Positions 45,251-58,339 are shown, counted from the stretch's first letter. The stretch is 64,000 nt of DNA from Diphasiastrum complanatum (GCA_029204225.1 CM055107.1:49532546-49596545); one strand, 5' to 3'. A program made the numbers and translations. The notes: generated from the sequence alone by a model not told the origin.

Positions 45251-46950
45251 GACTAGTATTCCAAATCCAATAACTAGAAGTGTGTAGTAGATTCAACAAG
45301 ATTGGTCATGCACATAAAAGAATAATCTTGCTATGAACATGTACATAAACTTACTTCTGTGTTTGCTAGCTTTTTCCCCAATCTAAATATGAGAATCTCA
45401 TAACTCAATTAAGTCAACAAGAGTCCTAGTTTTGAAAAGTAAATAATATAACTTTAAAATGGAGAGATATATTAATTCTCATGAGTTTTTCAGACTAATT
45501 TGTGCTTCAAACATTAGATTGTTTGTGGGATGTCATAAAGCAATCGAATCATATATTTTAAATGGTTGTTTCATAGTGTGACAAAATAATCTATACACAT
45601 GTTAACTCAAAATAAATTTCTCAATGCCATAAACAATAACCTTTGCATGTTTGTAAAAGATTTGACATAAAGTGTAGTATATATAGTGCGATGTATTATG
45701 ATTTTTCAATTACAAACTATCGTATAGAAACTCAGAAGTTTGATTGTGTGTTTCTTGATTGTTCATGATTGTTGGATCTAAGTTATTCAGTGTAACTCAT
45801 GTAAAAAATATAGCACTTTACCTTTTTACATCATATTGATCTAATGTCATATTTGATGGTTATAGGGATTAAGAATTCAACACATACTTTGAAGGCAATC
45901 TCCCATTTTAAGTGTATAAAGATCTAGTTCAAGCCTATTTGGGTGTTTTATTTTAAAACTGACGATAATGAATTGAAGGTCCTTCAAACCCAAACAAAAA
46001 AACAAAGCATGAAAGATTGACAGTTTATCCCATGCCTTCAAATACGGTCTTAGATTTGAAGGGGTCTACAAAGGCTAAGGGTAGATGTTTATCCATGTCT
46101 CAAACACATTTTTTTTTTGTGTTCTGTGACACCTGATCTAGGCACCTTATTTATCCATGTCACAGATCCATATCTACAGAGCTATATCACAACCGTTATG
46201 CATTAAGGCATGTACTTCTTTGATTGTTAATCAAAGGAACTATGTCACATGCTAGCATATCGAGAGCTCACTATAAGAAATAGAAGATCACTATGATTTT
46301 TTGCGTGTTTGTACACGCATGCAATTGGTGTCGTAATTAAAACATCTCATACCAACTCTGACAATCCTGGTCTGCAACAAATTCACTAAAACAGTTCCAA
46401 GTACCTAGAATACACTAAACCTCGAATATTATGGATAAATGCATTGACTATCGTTTTAATATTTGTCTTCAACTTTGACAGGTTCGTATCAATTTCAAAT
46501 GATTAGGAGATTCTTATAATCCCAATGTGGGAAGAGAAAAAAGTGAACTGGAGAGTGCAGAAAAGATCATCAAAGATGAGGGCAGATGCAAATCTATGAG
46601 CAAATAGGACCTTGATGGGGGGGGCGGGGGCAACCAGGACACAACATTTAGAAAGTTTGTAATCTGGTGAACAGTGCATGAGAGTTTGATAAAACCAGTA
46701 GCGGGTATAGGATTCAACCACAGTTCAAAATCATATTCAAAAGAATGTTTCTCTTGATTGGATGATACACAATCTAAAATTCTATTAATGTGTGTAATAG
46801 CAAACAAGCAAGGGACATTTTCTAAAAGACTGAGAGTATAACTGAAGGGACAAACTTTCTAAGGTAATGATCGAAAAAGCATAGCACATAGACAAAAAAA
46901 ATATCTAGCAAACGACTGAAAACATAGAAATGAAGGGCCTGCAATTGTTT
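45251..46950. other. No recognisable feature
   Basis: AT-rich sequence with no coding signal I trust. A G-run (GGGGGGGCGGGGG) lies at about 46,617-46,630. Confidence 0.4.
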
Positions 46951-46961
46951 GATAGTCACAA

Positions 46962-47193
46962 AGTCTTACTGTATCTGATCTTTATAACCCGGACATGTTC
47001 ATCAGAAATTGAGTACAGCATGGTGTAATTCTTCAGATCAAACACCTTGTATATGTTGCAACCAACCAGCAATTGGTCAAGATCAGTACCAGCCAGCAGT
47101 GATCTTATTAAGAGAATCTCAATAGATGAAACTTTGTAACCGCAACAAATCCCAAAAACATTCACAGCATTCCAACTGGCATGAAATGGCTCC
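46962..47193 (-). pseudogene. Single internal exon of a plant WD40-like protein
   Basis: On the minus strand a TTTCTTTTAG acceptor precedes a 77-codon open exon starting EPFHASWNAVNVFGICCGYK and continuing through VSSIEILLIRSLLAGTDLDQ, LLVGCNIYKVFDLKNYTMLY and SISDEHVRVIKI, with a possible donor ACA|GTAAGAC near 46,962. Regular alternation of short hydrophobic strands with a VFDL and LYSIS wording is what beta-propeller proteins show, and I recall a conserved plant protein with very similar text, though I cannot name it. No other exon of the gene is visible within 1 kb on either side. It is either a lone exon of a gene with huge introns or a captured fragment. Confidence 0.5.
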
Positions 47194-48730
47194 TAAAAGA
47201 AACAAGAAAGCATCTAGCCTCATAGAGCTACATGTGAGCAGGGATGCCTCGTCATAAGTGATCAATGAAGCCTCATTGGGGACCTAGCTCCAGTCAAAAC
47301 ACATTTACTCAGTCCTCCCAGCTTAGTAGCAAAGCATGGATCCTTAATCATAGCATTTCCCAGCTGAGCAATGAACCTAGCCTCTTCACGATCTTCTCTT
47401 TACGGTATTGAGCAGCGAAACTGAACAACAAAGCCTCTTCTCCACGCTCTCCTTCACAGATGGCCAGCGAAGCCTTCTTCCCATCAACGTTGCCTCCTCG
47501 TACCACAAGACGGATTTAAAAAAAAATTCAAACTTGGGTAGCCTTGAAACTCGATGTTAACATTTTTTTAAATTGAGGCCTTTTGACAAGTCTAAGCTAA
47601 TTGGCATCCCTAGGATTTACATGTCCACCAACCTTAGGAGATCACAAGTGGAATCCCTTTTCACAAGGCACTACCTTAGTTCATGTAGATTCTTTGGGCA
47701 TTGATTTCACTAAATTTTTTTCTGATGCCCATCCATCACTACTTTCAGAGACATCTCGAAGCATTGCTGCTTACAGACAACATCGATGGTACCCAACAAT
47801 GGACGGAAGCAACCCCTGCAATTCGGAGCCACCAAACCTTGCAACTACCCGGATCTAAACCCCGATAAGTGTGCAAATGAAAGTTGTAACAGTCCATCCT
47901 TTGGTGCCTAGAGTTAAGGCCAGACATAGAGGTTACCGAAAACTAGAGAAGGTTTTCAATCATCTGAAGGTTTGGTACGTAAAATTGGAATATCGATAAT
48001 TTAGTTTGGAAAGACTTGCGCCTTAACCTCATATTAATGACACTTCAAGCAAATTGCAACACAGCCAAAGCCTTCCATTCCTATTATGACTCGAAGCCTT
48101 CAAGAAGCAGCCCTACATTGAGTACCATTAGAGGAGTTCTAAATCCCAAAAAGACCCTTTGTAAAAATTCTTTTTATATTTTTTCACAAATTTTTCTTAC
48201 ACATGGACCAATCAAAACACTCAAATTTGAAATCTACGTAACGTAACTTTTTGAGTCCACATTTTGATTCCATACTAAAAATGCCATAACTTTTTAGTGG
48301 TAAGTTCGAATTTAGCGAACTTTGGTGCATTAGAAAGTGCTCGACAAGGGCTTTCCAATGATAGGTTAGATGCATACTTCTAAGCTATGATTAAAAAGTT
48401 ATGGCAAGTCAAAAGTGTTAGTGTTATAATATCTTAATAATAAAAAAGGCATCTTGCACGAATTCTTAAAGGGTCCTTTTGGAACTCAAAACTCCTCTAA
48501 TGATTGGGTTTTAATGCAACAAAACCTTCAGTGGCTGTGGTACATTGAGGCCACAGGTTGAAGTTTTTCAACATGGTGGATCATGAGACTCTATGTCGAA
48601 CCATCCAATGCGCTAGCCAATACTTCATATAATAAAAGTCTCATTCATATATATTAGAGAGAGCGAGACTCGAGCCTGACAAGGAAATGGAAGACCTACT
48701 CTAGGAAATAGCTCTGCTAGCAAGGGAAGG
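47194..48730. other. No certain gene
   Basis: An 85-codon open stretch at 47,601-47,858 (plus strand) has no family resemblance. The remainder is non-coding as far as I can see. Confidence 0.35.
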
Positions 48731-48739
48731 GCGTCACTA

Positions 48740-49290
48740 CAAAATAGGAAAAAAGAAATGAAGGCCAAGCGTAGAAAAGGCTATACGTTTATCATTCCGT
48801 CCCTTTTCTAACATGTATCCCAATGAACTAGACGAAAAAGATGAGACAAAGATTCTCTTGTGTACGTGAAATGGGCCTCGTTCGGAGAAACCGGGCCTTT
48901 GGACGAAAACTGGCAAAAGTAGTCCTTTTTTGTGTGCCCTAACTGCGCTATCGCCGGGACCAATGGTCATTTTCACCAAACGACGTCGGAATCATGTCGG
49001 GCTGGATCCGTCTGGTCAGTATGGGGCCCCCACGAGCCTTTCCACAATATTCCGAGCCACTCCGGACAACTCCGACCCATTCCAGGTCTCAACCGGTCAA
49101 GTGCCCCTGAAGACTTTTTTTGGGCGAAACTTCGGACAGAGGTCTCAGGCAACCCGTCAATCCGTTCGGCGTCCCGTGTGTCCCCACTGGTTTGACTCGA
49201 TAGTGCCCACAGGTCGAAACTAACTGTACGTGAAACGGGCCTCGTTTGGAGAAACTGGGCCTTTGGACGGAAACCGGCAGGAGTACAAAA
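48740..49290 (+). repeat. 361-bp satellite, short array (about 1.3 units)
   Basis: The unit start TGTACGTGAAA occurs at 48,861 and 49,225 (364 apart), and text matches the long array at 51.8-55.4 kb in the same orientation. Sequence similarity ends at about 49,280. Confidence 0.85.
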
Positions 49291-49940
49291 ATATCAACAG
49301 ACCGAGAAGATCCAAATCGGAAACCCGCACTACTAATTCCTATTCATACTATTCATATTTGTAGTTTACATGCAGAGGTATGTATAATAGAAAAAATAAT
49401 ATATCTTCACATCTTATTTTCATGGAATACCAAGCCAAAGTCATCTTCGAAGCAAGCCACTTCCAAATTAGAGTATGTTTTGTCTAAAGCAGGCTTACAT
49501 AAAGGCCATGTTAAAATAAAATAAAGATGATAAGTTTTCAAGTAAATCAGTCAAAATTTCATGCAAACTGAGAAGTGGAAGATTCCAAGCTCGTAGATTT
49601 TAATCAAATTATTCTAGAAAATAATCCTAAATTTAATACTTAGTTTGAAAAAAGATAATACGTACAACTTAAGTTTGAGAAATGAAGTTCTTCTCGGCTA
49701 CTCAAAGCAAAAGTTTGAAAAAAGCTTGACAACACATTAAAATATTTAAAAAAGATAAATTTTCAAACACTTATGTGCAAATGATATAAAAAACAGCTAG
49801 TGAATTTGTTGATGTAGTTCAAAGTGCATGGAGAACAAATCACATAACACATTCTATGGTAAGGATTTAGGTGCAACACCATTGTAGGCAAATTTGTGCA
49901 ACCGCAAATTAAATATTTATGGTATTGATTCATATATTGC
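49291..49940. other. No recognisable feature
   Basis: AT-rich, no protein-like reading. Confidence 0.4.
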
Positions 49941-50770
49941 TTTTATGAAATGCAGCACATGCCTCTCCTCTCCACTTCTAGTTCATCTGTCATTGAGAAG
50001 CTCAATGGAGATAACTACCATCTTTAGAAATTCAAGAGAAAGGAAGTACTACTTGCAAAAGAACAAATGGGACATCGTTGAAGGCACTGAGATCAAACTA
50101 GAGGTCGATGCAACTAACATCACCAAATGGGAACATAGGGATGGAAAGGTTCTTGGCATAATCACTCTCAATATCAAGGACTCTCAGATCAGCCATATCA
50201 GATAAGCCCAGACTGCTAACTCTCAGATTAGCCATATCAAATAAGCCCATGTTGCTAAGCATGCTTGGGACATCCTAGCTACTCTCTAAGATGTTATGTC
50301 CAAACTCTATTTGAGGAAAAAAAATTTCACCATCAAATTTTTTGAAGCTAACTCTATTTTGACCCATCTTGATACCTTCAAGAATCTTATGGAGCAAATG
50401 ACTACCATTGGATGTGTATATCTAGTTTACCACAAGCATATGATAATTGGATCATGGTGATTGCTACACAACAAGGCCTCACTCTTACTAGAGCAATCTT
50501 TATGCTACTTCAAGAGGAGATTAGAAGAAGTGGATCATCCTCAAAAAGTACAGATGGAAGATATTTGTGAAGTCAAAACAAAAGCAACCAACAGCCAACA
50601 TTGAATTCAGAACATTCATCATCTAAACCAAAACAGTAGCTATTTTGCAAATACTATAAAAGGACTGGTCATCTCATCAAGCATCATAAAACACTCAAGT
50701 ACAACAATGAGAAGAAGAAGCAGTTCCACCAACAAGCCAACGGTGCAATCACCAGTCAAACAACTCAATG
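49940..50770 (+). pseudogene. Decayed Ty1-copia gag
   Basis: Plus-strand traces read a gag start (EKLNGDNYH-like, then LQKNKWDIVEGTEIKLEVDA and TKWEHRDGKVLGIITLNIKD, 49,990-50,200), a broken middle, and a degraded zinc knuckle at about 50,641-50,700 with CKYYKRTGHLIKHH in which two Cys positions are changed. Stops are scattered. The knuckle resembles the one at 56,385-56,430, so both belong to one copia family. A tandem duplication of about 50 bp around 50,190-50,245 (CTCAGAT.AGCCATATCA.AT) lies inside it. Confidence 0.65.
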
Positions 50771-51255
50771 GTGCACAATAAGACAGATTCAAGAACGCAA
50801 ATAGCACTACTAGTGTAACAAAGCACAAAACACACAACATTGGGGACTCTCGGAGAGCCCAATCCCTCATACAACTCTTCTGTATGGAATAATAGAACCA
50901 CAGTACAAAGGGGCAACTCTGCTGCCCATATATGAAAAATAGATGAAGCTTCTATACTACATGTATGTATCATGCCAAGAACCAAACAATAGGTCCTCGT
51001 TCAAGAACCTCTGCACTTGGAGTGTGGACAATTTGCCAAGAACCTCTTGTCTGCAAACATGGGAGGAATAATAAGGACATCTTATCTGCAAATATAGAAT
51101 GGTGAAGCGATGCATTTTAATAGAAACGAGTAGTTACTATGAAGAGCTGTGGGTCCCAAAATGACATGAGTCTTTCAAACGTCGTCACCTCATCTCTCTC
51201 ATTCTATGTATGGGCTTCTCAACATTAATACACTATGTACTTATACAAACTATGT

Positions 51256-51402
<147 letters not shown>

Positions 51403-51920
51403 TTGTTCTCTCGGATCTTTTTATTTTTTTTGAAATTAATCCAATATGGTGTGGCTGCTGGGATTTCAGCTCAGGTCTCCTAATTGATTTGAGGCGTTGC
51501 AATTTTCTCTACACTCGATTCTATCCTCTATACTTGTCTTAAAGCAATTCATAAGATACTGTTTTTGCAATGATTTTAGTGCCAAGTCAATAAAATTTCC
51601 ACATTGTGGAATACATATTGAGAAAGTATTAAGAGTCAAAGCTTATTGTTAAGTGCTTTTTTCACACTTATTCAACTCACTTCAAATTAAATTATATTTC
51701 CTTCAAATATTCCATATTGGTACTCTCTAGTTTGCAATAGTGTTCCTTCACTTTACATGGGTGACCTCCCGGAAGTCCGAGTGCTGCACCCTCTACCACT
51801 TTTCTTTTCCAACGACCCCATGACATGTTTTCCATTAACACCGCCGCACCTTTCCCGCCCATGACCTCCTCTTTTTCAAGGCAATGATTTGGGCGAAGTT
51901 GTCGATCATCGCGCGCGCCA

Positions 51921-52055
51921 CCTTCGGATGTTTTCACGAATGCCTTCTTCGGGCGGCTTGGGATAGGCTTAGCATATGTTTCCCGAATGCCTTCTTCGGG
52001 TGGCGTTCGCGAGCTGCCTTTCTCCATATGACCTGGCCACTCGAAAGACTTTTTC
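51921..52055 (+). repeat. Satellite variant segment, first copy
   Basis: A segment not present in ordinary units begins CCTTCGGATGTTTTCACGAA and runs to about the GACCTGGCCACTCGA text before rejoining the satellite at TTTTTCTGGGC. It recurs at 52,863-52,990. Confidence 0.75.
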
Positions 52056-52862
52056 TGAAGACTTTTTCTGGGCACAACTTTGGATGGAGGTCTCGGGCTA
52101 CCGGTCAATCCGTTCGGCATCTCGTCTGTCCCCACAGGTTCCACTCGACGTTGTCCACAGGTCGGAACTGATTGTACGTGAAACAGGCCTCGTTTGGAGA
52201 AACTGGGCCTTTGGACGGAAACCAACAAAAGTGGTCCTTTTTTGTGTGTCCTAATTGCGCTATCGCCGGGACCAATGGTCATTTTGACCAAACGATGTTG
52301 GAATCATGCCGGGCTGGATCTGTCTGGACAGTACGGGGCCACGAGCCTTTCCACAGTATTTCGGGCCACTCCGGACAAGTCGGACCCATTCCAGGTCCCC
52401 ATCGGTCAAGTGTCCCTGAAGACTTTTTCTAGGCGGAACTTCGGACAGAGGTCTCGGGCTACCCATCAATTTGTTCGGTGTCCCATCTATCCCCATAGGT
52501 TCTACTTAACGTTGCCCACAAGTCAAAACTAATTGTACGTGAAACGAGCCTCGTTCAGCGAAATTGGGCCTTTGGATGGAAACCAGCAAAACTAGTCCTT
52601 TTTCGTTTGCCCTAACTGCGCTATCGCCGGGACCAATGGTCATTTTGACGAAACGACGTCGGAATCATGTCGGGCTAGATCCGTCTGGTCAGTATGGGGC
52701 CCACGATCCTTTCCATAGCATTCCGGTCCACTTCGGACAAGTCCGACCCATTCCAGGTCCCGACCGGTCAAGTGTCCCGGAAGACTTTTTTTGGGCAGAA
52801 CTTCGGCTAACCGTCCATCCGTTCGGTGTTCCATCTCTACCCACAGGTTCCACTCGACGTTG

Positions 52863-52990
52863 CCTTCGGATGTTTTCCTGAATGCCTTCTTTGGGCGGCT
52901 TGGGCTAGGCTTAGCATATGTTTCCCGAATGCCTTCATCGGGCGGCATTTGCGAGCTGCGATTCCCCATATGACCTGGCCACTCGAACGA
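52863..52990 (+). repeat. Satellite variant segment, second copy
   Basis: The same segment as 51,921-52,055, with few differences, sits inside the 581-bp unit and accounts, with repeated satellite sequence, for its extra 219-220 bp. Confidence 0.75.
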
Positions 52991-55357
52991 CTTTTTCTAA
53001 AGAGTTTTTCTGGGCGGAACTTCGGACGGAGGTCTCGGGCTACCCGTCAATCCGTACGGCATCCCGTCTGTCCGCACAGGTTCCACTCAACGTTGCCCAC
53101 AGGTCGGAACTGACTGTATGTGAAACGGGCCTCATTTGGAGAAACTGGGCCTTTGGACGGAAACCAGCAAAAGTAGACCTTTTTCGTGTGCCCTTACTGC
53201 GCGATCGCCGGACATATGGTCATTTTGTCCAAACGACGTTGGAATCTTGTCGAGCTAGATCCGTCTGTCAGTATGGGGTGCACGAGCCTATCCACAGCAT
53301 TTTGGGCCACTCCAGACAAGTCGGACCGATCAAGTGTCCCTGAAGACTTTTTCTAGGTGGAACTTCGAACGGAGGTCTCGGGCTACTCGTCAATCCGTTT
53401 GGCGTCCCGTCTGTCCCCACAGGGTCCACTCGATGTTGCCCATAGGTCGGAACTAACTATATGTGAAACGGGCCTCATTCAGAGAAACAAGGCCTTTGGA
53501 CAGAAACCAGCAAAAGTAGTCCTTTTTCGTGTGCCCTAAATGCGCTATCGGCGGGACCAATGGTCATTTTGAACAAACGAAGTCGGAATCATGCCGGGCT
53601 CGATCCGCCTAGTCAATATGGGGCCTAACAGCCTTTCCATAGCATTCTGGGACACTCCGAAAGAGTCCGGCCCATTCCAGGTCCCGACCGGTCAAGTGTC
53701 CTTGAAGACTTTTTCTAGGCGGAATTTCGGACGGAGGTCTTGGGCTACCCGTCAATCCATTCGGCATCCCGTCTCTCTTCACAAGTTCCACTCGATGTTG
53801 CCAACAGTTCAAAACTGACTGTACGTGAAACGGGCTCGTTTAGAGAAACTGGGCCTTTGGACGGAAACCAGGAAAAGTAGTCGTTTTTCGTGTGCCCTAA
53901 TTGCGCTATCGCCGGTACCAATGGTCATTTTGACCAAATGACATCGGAATCATGTCGGGCTGGATCCGTCTGCTCAGTATGGGGCCCATGAGCCTTTCCA
54001 CAACATTCCGGGCCACTCCGGACAAGTCGACCCAGTCCAGTCCCGACCGGTCAAGTGTCCCTGAAGATGTTTTTTTAGGCAGAACTTCGAATAGAGGTCT
54101 TGGGCTACCCGTCAATCCGTTTGGCATCTTGTCTGTCCCCACAGGTTCCACTCGACGTTGTCCATAGGTCGGAACTAATTGTACGTGATACCGTCCTCGC
54201 TCGGAGAAACTGGGCCTATGGACGGAAACCGGCAAAAGTAGTCCTTTTTCGTGTGTCCTAACTACAATATTGCCGAGACCAATGACCATTCTGACTAAAC
54301 GACGTCGAAATCATGTCGGGCTAGATCCGTCTTGTCAGTATGGGGCCCACGAGCCTTTCCAGAGCATTTCGGGCCACTCCAGACAAGTCGGACCCATTCC
54401 AGGTCTCGACCGGTCAAGTGTCCCTGAAGTCTTTTTCTAGGCGGAACTTCGGACAGAGGTCTCGGGCTACCCGTCAATTTGTTTGGTGTCCCATCCATCC
54501 CCACAGGTTCCACTTGATGTTGCCCATAGTTCGGAACTAAATGTACGTGAAACGGGCCTGGTTCTGCAAAACTGGACCTTTCGACGAAAACCAGCAAAAC
54601 TAGTCCTTTTTCGTGTGCCCTAACTACGCTATCGCCGGGACCAATGGTCATTTTGACCAAACGAAGTCGGAATCATGCCGGGCTGGATCCGTCTGGTCGG
54701 TATGGGGCCTAAGTGCCTTTCCACAGCATTCCGGGACACTCCGAACAAGTCCGACCAAGTCCTGGTCCCGACCGGTCAACCCACCTTGAAGACTTTTTCT
54801 TGGCGGAATTTCGGACGGAGGTCTCAGGCTACCCATCAATCCATTCGGTAACCCGTCTGTCCCCACAGGTTCCACTCGACGTTGCCCATAGGTCAAATTT
54901 GACTGTGCGTGAAACGGGCCCCGTTCAGAGAAACTGGGCCTTTGGACGGAAACCAGCAAAAGTAGTCCCTTTTTGTGTGCCCTAGCTGCGATATCGCTGG
55001 GACCAATGGCCATTTTGAACAAACGACGTTGGAATCACACTGGGTTGTATCCGTCTGGTCAGTATGGGGCCCACGAGCCTTTGCACAGCATTTCAGTCCA
55101 CTCCGGACAAGTCCGACCCATTCCAAGTCCCGACCGGTCAAGTGTCCCTGAAGACTTTTTCTGGGCAGAACTTCGGACGGAAGTCTCGGGCTAATCGTCA
55201 ATCCGTTCGGCGTCCGTCTGTGCCCATAGGTTCCACTCGACGTTGCCCACAGGTCGGAGTTGATTGTACATGAAACCATCCTCGCTCGGAGAAATTGGGC
55301 CTTTGGACGGAAATCGGCAAAAGTAGTCCTTTTTCGTGTGCCCTAACTGTGGTAGCG

Positions 55358-56190
55358 CAATTTATCCAAAAGCAAATACAAAAATATACATATTTTGGAC
55401 CTAGTATCAAAATCTATTTTATTGTCACTATGAACTCCTCCAAATTCAACATTGTCAATTACATCGTTAGAAGGTAAAGAAGTGGAGTAGTGAAGACTTC
55501 AATAGTTGTAGCATTACTTGAACGTACTTTCAAAGGTTAGCAAGCAGATATTTACAAACATAGATCTAACATACGATCATACATGGTTGGGTAAAAAAAT
55601 AAACCGATTTCCTTAAAAGTATCTTTTGATTCCAATTTTTTTTTGATATTAAAACGGACTCTTTAAATGCCATAATCTACCACTGTTTTTTAAATACAAT
55701 CTGTATAAAGATCTATATACTAGTATTTATACACACTTTTATACATACACAAACCCAATTAATCTTCTCTATCAATAAAGTAGTACAAGAATATTCCTTC
55801 TCTTCCAATTTTCCAAATCAAAAGCAAAAACCGCACAGAATTGCGATCCAGAGCCATACAGAGGGGCATGATCTAAATCAGAGGGAGCAGGAATGAAAAT
55901 GCAAAGAAGAAGACAGAGATCAGAAATGGAGGATCGTAAAAGTATGGAAGTCTTTCAAGCCCTGCATGACAATCTGGTTATATCGCTTTTTTCTAAAAAT
56001 TGTTGATCTTCATTGAGTTGACATGAAGTAGTTGCTTCAGAGCATCATTTTTATTCGAACTTGCTTCTTCCTTTAGTTCTTCTCGCAGGCTAACCTTCTC
56101 CAAACCGTCATCTGATGAGAGTAAAGGACTCACATTCTCAAATGTCCTCATAATTTCAGGAGGTGTGTTACTCATCATTGCTTTTTCATG
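55358..56190. other. No certain feature; one unassigned minus-strand open stretch
   Basis: AT-rich to about 55,800. On the minus strand 56,178-55,993 reads 61 codons with an acidic, Leu/Lys-rich composition (LREELKEEASSNKNDALKQL) that looks like coiled coil. I cannot assign it. Confidence 0.3.
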
Positions 56191-57427
56191 GCGTACATCC
56201 TGCTCGTGTAACCTCTACGCTCTACGGCCTCCAAAGAAGCACAATAGCCATGTACTCTAATAAGCAGCAGTCCAAGAAGAAGAACTTCAAGGATAAGGAG
56301 ACCAAGGCGGAGCAGCCAGATTAAATGCAACAACAACAACAACAACAACATCGACAACAATAGCCTGCGAAGACCAAACTCTTTTGTAGATACTACAAGA
56401 GATCTAATCACGACATCAAAGATTGTCAGGTCCTCAAGCACAACGAAATGAGGAAGAAAATGAAACAACACAAAAAAGGAGTTTATGACTCTGTTAGAAA
56501 TTCACAAGAAGATGAGAAGGAGATGATGGTACAAGATCAATCAAATAAAGATGCCTATGACTAGTATCTCGATTCAAGTGCTTCATAACACATGACACCA
56601 TGTAAAAATCTTTTCTCAAACCTCACAGCAACCGAATCTAAGTACATTGTCTTCAGGGACTCATGATGAATCAGCCTCTATTGTAGAAGCTCTATCACTG
56701 TCAGATGTAGACATATGGAAGCGGCTATGGATGTTGAGTACTATTCATTAATGAAAAACAACCTTGGAGTCTTGTTAGTCCTCTTGCAAGTTTAAAAACT
56801 ATTGACACTAAGTGGATCTTCAAACTAAATCTTAAGCCAATATCCAAATGGAAAGCTCATTTAGTGATTAAAGGTTATATACAAATTTATGGAATAGATC
56901 ACATTGACACCTTCACTCGAGTGGTAAACATCAATCGATTTGCACCTTGCTGGACATAGCTACTGCAGAGGATCTGGACATTCATCAGATGGAAATCCAA
57001 ATGACATTCCTTCATGGATTCATATAAGAAGACATTTTCATTTATCAACCAGAAGGTTATGTCCTTCAGGGCCAAGATCATTTAGTGTGCAATTTCCATA
57101 AGGCACTTTATGGCCTCAAGCAAGCTCCTAGTGCCTGGCATAAACGAATCAATCACTTCTTTTTGTAGCACAATTTTACTTCATGCTCTGCAGACTCAAA
57201 TGTGTACCTCAACAACAAAGGCTCAAGATATGTGATAGTAGCCTACTGTGTTGGTGATTCTTTAATCATCAGCAACTCAACTCAGTTATTGCACAAGACA
57301 AAGTCTCTATTGGCACAACAATTGAAAATGATGATTAGGACCAGTTCATTACCTACTTGGTATGGAGATCACTAGAGATTGTGCAAGCACAAGGATTATT
57401 GTAAGCCAGGAAGCATATCTGAACAAA
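56190..57427 (+). pseudogene. Ty1-copia gag-protease and RT remnant with integrase deleted
   Basis: The plus strand shows a (CAA)n/Gln run (56,325-56,350), a degraded zinc knuckle CRYYKRSNHDIKDC (about 56,385-56,426, second Cys changed), and a protease start YLDSSAS-HMT where DSG has become DSS. It then jumps to RT at about 56,790: TKWIFKLNLKP, KAHLVIKGYIQIYGIDH, DTFTRVV, then traces of the PEGY and LYGLKQAP regions and a YVDD box reduced to a CVGDS-like stretch. The integrase is missing. The reading is cut at 57,427 by an LTR of another family. Confidence 0.75.
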
Positions 57428-57880
57428 TGTTGGAGGGTTTGCGGATCTCGAGGCAACTTTAACCCTAGTTAATAAGTGAGAGGGATCTAGCACCCTGTGT
57501 GTGTAAGTCCAACCCGGTGATCACATAGTTATTTGATAATTAGAAAGTTAATAAAAGGACTTTAGGCCTTTTTTGCAGTACTTTTAATGTCGCAGGGCCT
57601 AAATGTCAAGTTAGTGAATAAAGTTGGGACTCCCACCAAAATCGGTTCAAATTCAAACTCAAATTGGTTCCCTCCAATTATTGAATGGGTTCCCACTCTT
57701 TTTTTAAAGTTTGAATAGTCAGGGAAGTAGAAATGGGCCAATAGTATTTTGAGGCCAAGGCCATCCTCTCCACTATAAATAGGGGCTTACTCGAGTTGCT
57801 CCTCATATTCAATTCTTCATTTCAATATAAGCAGATTGGCTCTCTTATGGAATGGACTTGTGAATGTCCATGCTCTCGAG
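57428..57880 (+). repeat. Gypsy-family LTR inserted in copia RT (likely solo LTR)
   Basis: Starts TGTTGGAGGGTTTGCGGATC like the LTR at 35,614 and keeps the TATA box (TATAAAT, 57,774-57,780). It interrupts copia codons that read EAYLNK. No gypsy interior follows. The right end is uncertain (about 57,880), and no clear target duplication was found. Confidence 0.75.
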
Positions 57881-58339
57881 CTCCTTTCCTCCATCTCTCA
57901 TGCTTTTGTTGTATTTTGCTAATTGTTGGATCTGAATGTTATTGAAATTGTTATTTCTTATGCTTTTCGTGAGAGAGAGAGGGGGAGAGAGAGAGAAACA
58001 AATATCTATCATTGTGGATCGTAGGGTTAATGGATGTAGTGTTAATTGTGTAGTGTTTAATGCTTAGGGTTAATGGATGTTAGAGTTTGATGTGGATCTT
58101 CCATACATGCTGAATTCTAAGATATGCTATCGCTCTCATGGGATTGTCGCCACTTACCAAACCAAAAAAATAAGATTTATTTTTGAAGTCCAGCGAAATG
58201 GAAGTGTAAAGCTGGTTGTCTGGTGACATTTCTGGGTAGGCGGCCAATACCGCCATTGAGAATGGTACAAACAAATACCAAGAAAGTTAATCAGAAAGCT
58301 CAACCAAGAAATCCAGATTCTAGAGAGAGTAACAACTCA
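57881..58339. other. No recognisable feature
   Basis: Contains a GA-rich run (about 57,970-57,996) and a short tandem phrase (GGGTTAATGGATGT at about 58,023 and 58,067). Confidence 0.45.

Larger units (their letters stand above)
51840..55357 (+). repeat. 361-bp satellite DNA, main array (about 9 units)
   Basis: The unit start (TGTACGTGAAACGGGCCTCG type) occurs at 52,173, 52,534, 53,115, 53,458, 53,820, 54,180, 54,542, 54,904 and 55,265. Steps are 361, 581, 343, 362, 360, 362, 362 and 361. The array ends at about 55,357, roughly 90 bases into the last unit. Units differ by scattered substitutions. GC content is well above the flanks. Reading frames of 60-199 codons on both strands are artefacts of few stops. 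Confidence 0.93.

Noticed and set aside
51692-52291. 199-codon minus-strand open frame and many similar ones to 55.4 kb
   Set aside because: They lie in GC-rich satellite units and recur with each unit in shifting frames. No domain is visible.
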